Made by a program: the position numbers and the translations under genes. Below, piece by piece: positions 6,925 to 13,879 of a stretch of 17,600 nucleotides of DNA (position 1 is its first letter; the number at the start of each line of letters is the position of its first letter). The DNA lies in contig CALIZJ010000042.1 of NCBI GenBank assembly GCA_938028845.1, positions 1 through 17,600 on the forward strand. The letters run 5' to 3'. The stretch is from an uncultured Blautia sp. (GTDB taxonomy: Bacteria > Bacillota > Clostridia > Lachnospirales > Lachnospiraceae). The notes under the pieces were generated by a model. The model saw nothing but the letters and a program-made list of their open reading frames with translations. It had not been told where the DNA came from and made no database searches.

Positions 6925-7380
6925 CTGCTGCGGAAGAAAGTTGAAAAATAGCAGAAAGCCCCATATAAAAACGACTGTCACTACGGAAGAAAGTCGGGGG
7001 AGTGTCAGAAAACACCGCATAATAATAGGTGTTACTACGGAGAAAAATAAGAGAATGTCAAAAAGAAATGTATAAAGCCTGGTACCGCTACGGAAGAAAA
7101 TTGAGAAAATAGCGGAAGGCTCCGTATAGAAATGGGTATCGCTACGGAAGAAAATTGAGAAAATGGCAGAAGGCTCCGTAGACAAATGGGTATCGCTACG
7201 GAAGAAAGTCGAGAAAATAGCGAAAGCACCGTATAAAAATAGGCGTCGCTACGGAAGAAAGTCAAGGGAGTGTCAAAAAACACCGTATAAAAGCGGGTGT
7301 CGCTACGGAAGAAAATAAGAAAATGTAGGAAAGCCCCGTATGAAACCAAACACCACTACGGAAGAGCTTAAAAAAATTAC
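6925..7380. repeat. degenerate tandem array, nine units of 53/54 bp
   Basis: A CTACGGAAGAAA-like core recurs with its CGG at 6931, 6984, 7038, 7091, 7145, 7199, 7252, 7306 and 7359. The steps are 53, 54, 53, 54, 54, 53, 54 and 53 bp. A second conserved block, CCGTATAAAA-like, lies about 30 bp after each core. Because 53/54-bp steps do not keep the reading frame and all six frames are interrupted or low in complexity, the array is not coding. No spacer/repeat structure of the CRISPR kind is present. The function is unknown. See findings for the higher-order period and the dyads. Confidence 0.9.
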
Positions 7381-7840
7381 AATAGAAAAGTAGGAGCTAA
7401 TAGGGATTAAATTAATTAGAAATATGAAAAAATAAGAGCAGAAAAATAAGTATGAATATGGATCTGAAATTATAGAGGCAGAAATAAAGATAAACACGAA
7501 ATTAAACTTGTTATATGTATAGAAAAGTGAATTTAAAAAGCTAACTTTCAAATACGCCATATTCACTGCTGTTTTGCATAAAAAATATTTATGGTGATTT
7601 ATTATAAAAACATAACCAGTATATAGGATGATTTTTCAATCTTGCTGACAGTATACAGAGAACACCTCTCAGCCTGTTATGCCTGTATTGAGCCGCTACG
7701 CCGGCGCCCTGTATTATGGGAAAAAAGAAATAATATTCAGCGTAAACACAACCGTTGCGCAGTATCCGCCACACGGACAGACCAGTACGCTGCGTACTGA
7801 AAAAATAAACTGCCGTTCTGTAAAATATTATAAATACATC
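7381..7840. other. AT-rich gene-free stretch between the array and the rho promoter
   Basis: About 460 bases, very A-rich at 7360-7520. I see no frame with a ribosome binding site and a protein-like composition. It contains an inverted repeat AGTGAAT (7526-7532) with ATTCACT (7561-7567), and a tight perfect dyad CAGTACG-CTG-CGTACTG (7783-7799) followed by A-rich sequence. The section 7670-7800 has a higher GC content than its flanks and might be the remnant of something older, but I cannot name it. Confidence 0.6.
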
Positions 7841-7870
7841 TTGCAAAAACTGGAAAATGGTGTATATAAT
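7841..7870 (+). promoter_or_regulatory. promoter of rho
   Basis: TTGCAA at 7841-7846, an 18-bp spacer, and TATAAT at 7865-7870. The start of transcription would be near 7877, immediately before the first leader hairpin. This leaves an untranslated leader of about 120 nt. Confidence 0.65.
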
Positions 7871-7879
7871 AAAATATAG

Positions 7880-7937
7880 CCTGTACATGATTTATGTACA
7901 GGGCAAGTGATCGCATCAGCTTTCATTCAGGCTGATG
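7880..7937 (+). promoter_or_regulatory. rho leader with two perfect hairpins
   Basis: CCTGTACA (7880-7887) pairs with TGTACAGG (7895-7902) across a 7-nt loop, right at the predicted transcription start. CATCAGC (7914-7920) pairs with GCTGATG (7931-7937) across 10 nt. Neither is followed by a T-run, so they are not intrinsic terminators. rho genes are commonly autoregulated in the leader, so a regulatory role is a fair inference; the first dyad could also be a protein operator. Confidence 0.5.
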
Positions 7938-7997
7938 TCCGTGTCGATTCCGACAGAGTATCCCGTTAATGGAAAAATTGAAGACAGAGGAAATATT

Positions 7998-9452
7998 ATG
8001 AGAGAAAAGTATGAATCCTTGTCTTTGGCAACCCTGAAAGACTTGGCGAAGGCAAGAGGACTGAAAGGCATTTCTACACTTAGGAAGCCGGATTTGATCG
8101 AGCGCATGCTCCAGGAAGACGAAAAAGAGAATTCCCAGAAAGAGGAAAAAGAAATAAAAGAAGAAACCCATGAAACTAAAACAGAATCCAAAGAAATAAA
8201 AGAGATAAAGGAACAAAAAGACCCGAAACCAGCCCACCTCTCTAATAATAATGGAAACAATACGAAACCAGAGGACATAAAGAAAAATAATGCCTACCGT
8301 ATTCCGGCAGAAACAGTTCAGTTAGACAGCGGAGAAAAAGCAAACGGCATTTTGGAAGTCCTGCCGGACGGTTATGGGTTTATCCGCTGTGAAAATTATC
8401 TGCCGGGAGAAAATGATATTTATGTGTCTCCCTCCCAGATCCGAAGATTTAATTTAAAAACAGGCGATATTATCCAGGGAAACATCCGCATCAAGACCCA
8501 GGGGGAAAAATTCAGCGCACTGCTTTATGTGACGTCGATCAATGGGTTCCACCCAAGCGAAGGGCAGAGACGATATAATTTTGAAGACATGACGCCTGTT
8601 TTCCCTGACCAGCGGCTTGTTATGGAACGGCCGGGCGGTACGATGGCCATGAGGATCGTGGACCTGATCAGCCCCATTGGAAAGGGACAGCGAGGGATGA
8701 TCGTATCCCCGCCTAAAGCTGGAAAAACCACCCTGTTAAAGGACGTAGCCAAATCGATTCTTTATAACAATCCGGACATGCATCTGATCATCCTTTTGAT
8801 CGATGAACGTCCTGAGGAAGTAACGGACATACGAGAGGCTATTCAGGGACCGAATGTAGAGGTGATCTACTCTACCTTTGACGAACTGCCGGAGCACCAC
8901 AAACGTGTATCCGAGATGGTAGTGGAACGTGCCCGCCGCTTAGTGGAGCATAAAAAAGATGTGACCATCCTTTTAGACTCCATCACAAGGCTTGCCAGAG
9001 CATATAACCTGGTGATCCCTCCCAGCGGAAGGACCCTTTCCGGCGGTCTTGACCCGGCGGCCCTTCATATGCCCAAACGCTTTTTCGGTGCAGCCCGGAA
9101 TATGCGGGAAGGCGGCAGCCTGACTATACTGGCTACGGCTTTGGTGGACACGGGAAGTAAGATGGACGATGTTATTTACGAAGAATTTAAAGGAACCGGA
9201 AACATGGAGCTTGTTCTCGACCGGAAGCTCCAGGAGAAACGCGTATTCCCAGCTATCGACATCCAGAAGTCCGGAACCAGGCGCGAAGACCTTCTTTTAA
9301 GCCATGACGAGCAGGAAGCCATTTATAATATGCGAAAGGCATTAAACAGCATGAAAGCGGAGGAAGCAGTGGAACAGATCCTGAACATGTTCTCCAGGAC
9401 CCGTTCCAACGCAGAATTCGTTCAGATGGCGAAAAAACAGAAATTTTTATAA
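7998..9452 (+). CDS. rho: transcription termination factor Rho
   Basis: Hexameric RNA helicase that ends transcription at Rho-dependent sites. I choose ATG 7998 (484 residues), 7 bases after AGAGG; the in-frame ATG at 7935 lies in the leader hairpin and has no site. Domains: N-terminal helix bundle at about 1-42 (LSLATLKDLAKARGLKG), a charged and Asn-rich linker at about 41-100, a cold-shock-like primary RNA-binding domain at about 115-190 (DGYGFIR, NDIYVSPSQIRRFNL), then the ATPase. Walker A is SPPKAGKTT at 237-245, Walker B ends at D327 in VTILLDS, and the Q-loop region is LSGGLDPAALHMPKRFFGAARN at about 347-368. The linker is an insertion of the kind seen in many Gram-positive Rho proteins. 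rpmE follows with its own promoter. Confidence 0.97.
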   Translation: MREKYESLSLATLKDLAKARGLKGISTLRKPDLIERMLQEDEKENSQKEEKEIKEETHETKTESKEIKEIKEQKDPKPAHLSNNNGNNTKPEDIKKNNAYRIPAETVQLDSGEKANGILEVLPDGYGFIRCENYLPGENDIYVSPSQIRRFNLKTGDIIQGNIRIKTQGEKFSALLYVTSINGFHPSEGQRRYNFEDMTPVFPDQRLVMERPGGTMAMRIVDLISPIGKGQRGMIVSPPKAGKTTLLKDVAKSILYNNPDMHLIILLIDERPEEVTDIREAIQGPNVEVIYSTFDELPEHHKRVSEMVVERARRLVEHKKDVTILLDSITRLARAYNLVIPPSGRTLSGGLDPAALHMPKRFFGAARNMREGGSLTILATALVDTGSKMDDVIYEEFKGTGNMELVLDRKLQEKRVFPAIDIQKSGTRREDLLLSHDEQEAIYNMRKALNSMKAEEAVEQILNMFSRTRSNAEFVQMAKKQKFL

Positions 9453-9499
9453 ACAGCTTGCATTTGCAGGATGGGTATGCTATAATCAGTAAGCTGTTT
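9451..9499 (+). promoter_or_regulatory. rpmE promoter framed by a 9-bp inverted repeat
   Basis: TTGCAT at 9458-9463, a 17-bp spacer, and TATAAT at 9481-9486 with TG at 9478-9479 (extended -10). A perfect inverted repeat AAACAGCTT (9451-9459) and AAGCTGTTT (9491-9499) brackets the promoter. Its left arm overlaps the rho stop codon and the -35, and its right arm covers the probable start of transcription. It could be an operator, or a hairpin in the rho transcript that protects its end. Confidence 0.6.
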
Positions 9500-9561
9500 A
9501 ATAATGAATTCGTCAAAGAAATGCGAATAGAAAATAGAAGAAATATAGAGAGGTGAATAAC

Positions 9562-9765
9562 ATGAGAGAAGGAATCCATCCGAACTACTATCAGGCGACT
9601 GTAACCTGCAACTGCGGAAACACATTTACTACAGGTTCTACCAAGCAGGACATCCATGTAGAAATCTGCTCCAAGTGCCATCCATTCTATACTGGCCAGC
9701 AGAAAGCTGCACAGGCTCGCGGACGTATTGATAAGTTCAACAGAAAATACGGCTTAAACAAATAA
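9562..9765 (+). CDS. rpmE: 50S ribosomal protein L31 (zinc-binding type)
   Basis: Small large-subunit ribosomal protein that bridges the subunits. It has 67 residues. ATG 9562 is preferred over the in-frame GTG at 9553 because GAGAGG lies just upstream and all L31 proteins start with M-x-EGIHP. The zinc ligands of the C+ form are present: CNC near residues 16-18 and CSKC near 36-39, followed by the family signature HPFYTGQQ and RIDKFNRKYGL. It has its own promoter after rho and a terminator after it. The order rho-rpmE is typical of Firmicutes. Confidence 0.97.
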   Translation: MREGIHPNYYQATVTCNCGNTFTTGSTKQDIHVEICSKCHPFYTGQQKAAQARGRIDKFNRKYGLNK

Positions 9766-9791
9766 TTATACAAATATTGCGCAGTGAGAAC

Positions 9792-9824
9792 AGGTTGAGG
9801 TTGGGAAATCTCAACCTTTCTTTG
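9792..9824 (+). terminator. intrinsic terminator after rpmE
   Basis: AGGTTGAG (9792-9799) pairs with CTCAACCT (9810-9817), an 8-bp stem with a 10-nt loop, followed by TTCTTTG. The T-run is interrupted by a C, so termination may be partial and leave some read-through into the next gene. Confidence 0.7.
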
Positions 9825-9884
9825 AATTAAGGGATAAAAAGCTGCTTTAGGACAGGACAGCGGGACAAGATTTAGGAGAAAGAT

Positions 9885-10865
9885 ATGAAGTCATCAAACA
9901 TAGGCGGCCAGGCAGTCATGGAAGGGATCATGATGCGGCATAAAGACAAATACGCCACTGCCGTGCGCCGGCCGGATAAAGAAATTGAAGTTAAAGTAGA
10001 AGATTACAAATGCATTTTCGGAAAATCCCAGTTCTGGAAAAAACCTATTATCAGAGGAGTGGTAAGTTTTGTAGATTCTCTGGTGGTGGGAACCAAATGT
10101 CTGATGTATTCGGCTGAGATTGCAGGAGACGAGGAGGACGAAGAGGAAGAACAGAAAAAAGCGCATTTAACAGAGGAAGAGCGGGCTGCCCAAAAGGAAA
10201 AAGAGGATAAGCAGTTTAAATGGCTTTTGTATATTACAGTAGCCATATCAATCGTAGTGTCGGTGGCTGCGTTTATGCTTCTTCCCTATGCCCTGGCAAG
10301 TCTGCTTCAAAAGGCGAGGGCATCAGAGTTTATTATTACCATAGCGGAAGCCTTTGTGAAATTGTTTTTGTTTATGGGGTATATGCTTTTGATCTCCAGG
10401 ATGAAAGATATCCAGCGCACTTTCATGTACCATGGAGCAGAGCACAAATGCATCAACTGCGTAGAGCACGGCATGCCCCTTACAGTAGAGAATGTAATGG
10501 CAAGCTCCCGTCAGCATAAACGCTGTGGGACCAGCTTTTTATTCCTGGTCATGATCGTGAGTATATTTTTGCATTTTATCTTTGTACTGGTTCCATTTTT
10601 CTGGGTGAGGCTTTTAGGAAGACTTCTGATGGTGCCTGTAGTAGCAGGAATTTCCTTTGAGATGATCCAGTGGGCAGGAAGGACAGATAATAAAATTGCC
10701 GGTATATTAAGCAAGCCTGGTCTTGCCATGCAGAAACTTACCACAAAAGAACCTACCCCGGATATGGTGGAAGTAGCCATCAAAGCGGTGGAAGCAGTGT
10801 TTGACTGGAAAGCCTATCTGCGGGAAGAATTTCAGGTAGAGGTAGATACAGATGAGAACCCTTGA
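9885..10865 (+). CDS. DUF1385 membrane protein (YqhQ family)
   Basis: Member of DUF1385, a conserved Firmicutes/Thermotogae family; described in databases as a possible metal-dependent enzyme, but with no established reaction that I know of. It has 326 residues. ATG 9885 follows AGGAGA. The family N-terminus SNIGGQAVMEGIMMR is intact. The central signature YHGAEHKCINCVEHG at about 182-196 holds two His and two Cys that could bind metal, followed by SRQHKRCGTSF. Membrane segments lie at about 113-141, 148-171 and 216-261, with a strongly acidic and charged loop at about 82-110. The gene overlaps prmC by 14 bases. Its fixed place before prmC-prfA in clostridia hints at a link with translation or the envelope, but that is inference. 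Confidence 0.93.
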   Translation: MKSSNIGGQAVMEGIMMRHKDKYATAVRRPDKEIEVKVEDYKCIFGKSQFWKKPIIRGVVSFVDSLVVGTKCLMYSAEIAGDEEDEEEEQKKAHLTEEERAAQKEKEDKQFKWLLYITVAISIVVSVAAFMLLPYALASLLQKARASEFIITIAEAFVKLFLFMGYMLLISRMKDIQRTFMYHGAEHKCINCVEHGMPLTVENVMASSRQHKRCGTSFLFLVMIVSIFLHFIFVLVPFFWVRLLGRLLMVPVVAGISFEMIQWAGRTDNKIAGILSKPGLAMQKLTTKEPTPDMVEVAIKAVEAVFDWKAYLREEFQVEVDTDENP

Positions 10866-11733
10866 GGCTCTGTTAAAAGAAGGAACAAAAGTCCTGGAAG
10901 ATTCCGGGATCAGGGAAGCCGGGCTGGATGCCTGGCTCCTTCTGGAATATGCCACAGGAAAAAACAGGGCATATTACTATGCCCATACAGATGAAAAGAC
11001 AGATCCTCAGACAGAGGAGACTTATAAAAAGCTTTGCCGGGAGCGGGCAAAACATATTCCCCTGCAGCATTTGACCGGACAGGCTTTTTTTATGGGCTAT
11101 GAATTTTATGTAAATGATAAAGTGCTAATTCCCAGGCAGGATACGGAAGTTTTGGTGGAGGAGGCTCTGCATGTGCTTAAAGATGTCTCTTCTCCGAAAA
11201 TTTTGGATATGTGTACAGGCTCGGGCTGCATCCTTTTAAGCCTTTTGGCAGAGCGGGCGGATGCCTTTGGAGTGGGGGCGGATCTTTCCCGGGAAGCCCT
11301 GCTTGTGGCCAAAGAGAATGCGAAAAGGCTTTCTCTTACGGAGAGGGCAGTATTTGTAGAAAGTGATACATTTTCGGCGGATTATTTTCAGGAAAAAGAT
11401 GGAAAATCCATACCAAAATATGATATCCTTATTTCGAATCCGCCGTACATCCCTACAAAGGAGATCGAAGGACTGATGGAAGAAGTACGTCTTTACGATC
11501 CGGGAATGGCTCTTGACGGAGGCGAGGATGGCCTGTATTTTTACCGCGGGATTACAGAAAAGGCCGCAGACTTCTTAAAGCCAGGGGGATGGCTCTTATA
11601 TGAAATTGGCTGGGATCAGGGAGAAAAGGTTTCTGCCCTGATGAGCCAGGCAGGTTTTTTAAATACAGAAGTAAAAAAGGATCTGTCCGGTCTTGACCGG
11701 GTGGTTCTTGGACAAAAACCATATAGAATATGA
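10852..11733 (+). CDS. prmC: peptide chain release factor N5-glutamine methyltransferase
   Basis: Uses S-adenosylmethionine to methylate the glutamine of the GGQ motif in release factors, raising termination efficiency. It has 293 residues, close to the usual size. The helical N-terminal domain (about 1-90) holds the family phrase IPLQHLTGQAFFMGYEF and VLIPRQDTEVLVE. The SAM-binding loop is ILDMCTGSGCI at 117-127, and the catalytic NPPY lies at 196-199 (ISNPPYIP). The start overlaps the DUF1385 gene by 14 bases, with GAGGT in range upstream. Its substrate protein RF1 is encoded next, the normal partner arrangement. Confidence 0.97.
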   Translation: MRTLEALLKEGTKVLEDSGIREAGLDAWLLLEYATGKNRAYYYAHTDEKTDPQTEETYKKLCRERAKHIPLQHLTGQAFFMGYEFYVNDKVLIPRQDTEVLVEEALHVLKDVSSPKILDMCTGSGCILLSLLAERADAFGVGADLSREALLVAKENAKRLSLTERAVFVESDTFSADYFQEKDGKSIPKYDILISNPPYIPTKEIEGLMEEVRLYDPGMALDGGEDGLYFYRGITEKAADFLKPGGWLLYEIGWDQGEKVSALMSQAGFLNTEVKKDLSGLDRVVLGQKPYRI

Positions 11734-11752
11734 GAACAGCAGGAGGATACCC

Positions 11753-12829
11753 ATGTTTGATAAATTGGAGGACTTACTGATCCGTTTTGATGAAATCTTA
11801 AATGAGCTTGGTGAGCCGGGCGTTACAGATAACCAGGAACGGTTTCAGAAGCTGATGAAGGAGCAAAGCGAACTTTTACCCATTGTGGAAGCGTATAAGG
11901 AATACAAGAAAAATAAAGAGACCATAGAGGACAGCCTTTCCATGCTGGAAGAAGAGAAAGATGAGGAAATGCGGGAAATGCTTAAAGAAGAGCTTTCCGA
12001 TGGAAAAAAACGTGTGGAAGAGCTGGAGCATGAACTGAAGATTCTTTTATTGCCTAAAGATCCTAACGACAGCAAAAACGTAATCGTAGAGATCCGTGCA
12101 GGTGCCGGCGGAGATGAAGCAGCTCTTTTTGCAGCAGAAATCTACCGTATGTATGTAAAATATGCCGAATCCCTTCACTGGAAAACGGAAATGCTAAGCT
12201 TAAATGAAAATGGAATCGGAGGCTTCAAGGAAGTAACCTTTATGATCCAGGGAAATGGCGCGTATTCACGGCTGAAATATGAAAGCGGCGTACACCGTGT
12301 ACAGCGCGTTCCGGAGACAGAATCCGGCGGTCGTATCCATACCTCCACATGTACAGTGGCAATCATGCCGGAAGCGGAGGAAATTGATTTCCATCTGGAT
12401 CTGAACGATTGTAAATTCGACGTATTCCGTGCATCCGGAAATGGCGGACAGTGTGTAAATACTACCGATTCCGCTGTGCGTCTGACCCATATCCCTACAG
12501 GAATCGTAATCTCCTGCCAGGATGAAAAATCCCAGTTAAAAAATAAGGATAAGGCGTTAAAGGTACTTCGTTCCCGTCTCTATGAGATGGAACTTGCCAA
12601 GCAGCACGATGCGGAGGCTGAGGCGAGAAGGAGCCAGATCGGTACAGGAGACCGCTCAGAGAAGATCAGGACCTATAATTTCCCGCAGGGCAGGGTGACG
12701 GACCACAGGATCAAGCTTACCCTTCACAGGCTGGACAGTGTATTAAACGGGGATCTTTCCGAGATCATAGACAGCCTGATCGCCGCAGACCAGGCGGCAA
12801 AACTTGGAAAACTGCAGGATGAAGGCTAA
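11753..12829 (+). CDS. prfA: peptide chain release factor 1 (RF1)
   Basis: Recognises UAA and UAG stop codons in the ribosomal A site and triggers peptide release. It has 358 residues, the normal length. I choose ATG 11753 because AGGAGG at 11741-11746 lies 6 bases before it; an in-frame upstream start at 11693 would lie inside prmC. The codon-reading tripeptide is PET at 187-189 (the PxT of RF1, not the SPF of RF2). The catalytic GGQ is at 231-233 within SGNGGQ; its glutamine is the target of PrmC. The acidic first domain is coiled-coil-like (about 1-100), followed by the family phrase EIRAGAGGDEAALFA. It is not frameshifted. Confidence 0.97.
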   Translation: MFDKLEDLLIRFDEILNELGEPGVTDNQERFQKLMKEQSELLPIVEAYKEYKKNKETIEDSLSMLEEEKDEEMREMLKEELSDGKKRVEELEHELKILLLPKDPNDSKNVIVEIRAGAGGDEAALFAAEIYRMYVKYAESLHWKTEMLSLNENGIGGFKEVTFMIQGNGAYSRLKYESGVHRVQRVPETESGGRIHTSTCTVAIMPEAEEIDFHLDLNDCKFDVFRASGNGGQCVNTTDSAVRLTHIPTGIVISCQDEKSQLKNKDKALKVLRSRLYEMELAKQHDAEAEARRSQIGTGDRSEKIRTYNFPQGRVTDHRIKLTLHRLDSVLNGDLSEIIDSLIAADQAAKLGKLQDEG

Positions 12830-12872
12830 AAAGGCGGATTTGGCCATATAAGTAAGATCGGAGGAGAAACAG

Positions 12873-13799
12873 ATGAAAAAGACGGCGCTGGTAATTATGG
12901 CAGCCGGTATAGGGAGCCGTTTTGGGAAAGGGATCAAGCAGCTTGCACCGGTGGGACCAAATGGAGAGATCATTATGGAATATTCCATTTATGATGCACT
13001 GGAAGCCGGGTTTAATAAAGTGGTGTTCATTATCCGCAAGGATATTGAGGAGGAATTCCATCGGATCATTGGAAAAAAGATCGCAGAAGTCGCAGAGGTA
13101 GAATATGTATTCCAGGATCTTGACGATCTGCCGGAAGGATTTGAAAGGCCGTCCGGGCGTACGAAGCCCTGGGGCACCGGCCACGCAGTCCTTTCCGCTA
13201 AGAAAGTGCTTTCAGAGCCCTTTGCTGTGATCAATGCAGATGATTACTATGGAAAAGAAGCTTATGTAAAGGTACATGATTATCTGATACAGGAGCAGAA
13301 AGAGGACGGAAAGCTGCATATCTGTATGGCTGGTTTCCGTCTGGGAAATACATTAAGCGACAATGGTGCGGTGACAAGAGGAATCTGCCGTATAGAAGAC
13401 GGAAGGCTTTCCGGAGTTACAGAGACGCACAATATTTATAAAGTGCCTTCCGGCGCCCAGGCGAAGCTGGAGGATGGTACTTTTGCAGACCTTGATATGA
13501 AAAGCCTTGTCTCCATGAATATGTGGGGACTTACGCCCGCTTTTATGGAAACGCTGGAAAAAGGATTTGCCGAATTTCTCCGGGACGAGGAAAAGGATGT
13601 CCTTAAGAAAGAATACCTGATCCCAGAGCTGATCGACAGCCTTTTAAAAGCGGACAAAGCCTGTGTGGAGGTACTGGAAACAAAGGATACCTGGTTCGGC
13701 GTGACCTATCAGGAGGATAAAGAGGCAGTTGCGGCTGCTTTTGCAGAATTGATCCAAAAAGGTGTTTATCCGCGCAGCCTTTACGGGCAGGGAAAATAA
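12873..13799 (+). CDS. GT-A type nucleotidyltransferase (sugar-phosphate nucleotidyltransferase-like)
   Basis: Probably transfers a nucleotide to a sugar phosphate; substrate unknown. It has 308 residues, starting at ATG 12873 behind GGAGGA. The nucleotide-binding loop is AAGIGSRFGKGIKQL at 10-24, a variant of the usual GxGxR-PK signature, followed by PVGPNGE. A second conserved stretch is PWGTGHAVLSAK at 99-110, and the metal-binding VINADDYYG is at 119-127. The domain after about residue 215 is not a hexapeptide-repeat acyltransferase, so this is not a GlmU. It stands between prfA and glmM, 43 bases after the former and 80 before the latter, and may supply or use hexose-phosphate pools near GlmM, but this is only neighbourhood inference. 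Confidence 0.85.
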   Translation: MKKTALVIMAAGIGSRFGKGIKQLAPVGPNGEIIMEYSIYDALEAGFNKVVFIIRKDIEEEFHRIIGKKIAEVAEVEYVFQDLDDLPEGFERPSGRTKPWGTGHAVLSAKKVLSEPFAVINADDYYGKEAYVKVHDYLIQEQKEDGKLHICMAGFRLGNTLSDNGAVTRGICRIEDGRLSGVTETHNIYKVPSGAQAKLEDGTFADLDMKSLVSMNMWGLTPAFMETLEKGFAEFLRDEEKDVLKKEYLIPELIDSLLKADKACVEVLETKDTWFGVTYQEDKEAVAAAFAELIQKGVYPRSLYGQGK

Positions 13800-13800
13800 T

Positions 13801-13829
13801 GTGACAAACCTTTACGGGTATGATATGAT
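13801..13829 (+). promoter_or_regulatory. possible promoter of glmM
   Basis: GTGACA at 13801-13806, a 17-bp spacer, and TATGAT at 13824-13829, lying in the 80-bp gap before glmM. A direct repeat, CCTTTACGGG, occurs at 13778-13787 (end of the previous gene) and at 13809-13818 (inside the spacer). The match is moderate. Confidence 0.4.
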
Positions 13830-13879
13830 GGAAAAGGTAAAAATTTCCATGATTTTGATTAGACAATGAGGAGAGTATT

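Noticed and set aside
6925..7380. CRISPR array
   Set aside because: The regularly spaced core is only about 12 bp and the sequence between cores is itself a degenerate repeat rather than unique spacers; there are no cas genes.
6910..7566. Overlapping minus-strand open frames of 87-104 codons across the array, with repeated phenylalanine-serine phrases
   Set aside because: They are shadows of the A-rich tandem repeat; the 53/54-bp step shifts the frame, composition is low in complexity, and no ribosome binding site precedes them.
7679..7879. A 66-codon open frame before rho
   Set aside because: No ribosome binding site, runs through the rho promoter, and resembles no protein I recognise.
7935..7997. 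Longer N-terminus for Rho
   Set aside because: The ATG at 7935 lies in a leader hairpin; the ATG at 7998 has AGAGG and matches the Rho N-terminal helix start.
13778..13818. Direct repeat CCTTTACGGG before glmM as a regulator site
   Set aside because: One copy lies inside the coding end of the previous gene; two 10-bp copies are too little to claim a site.
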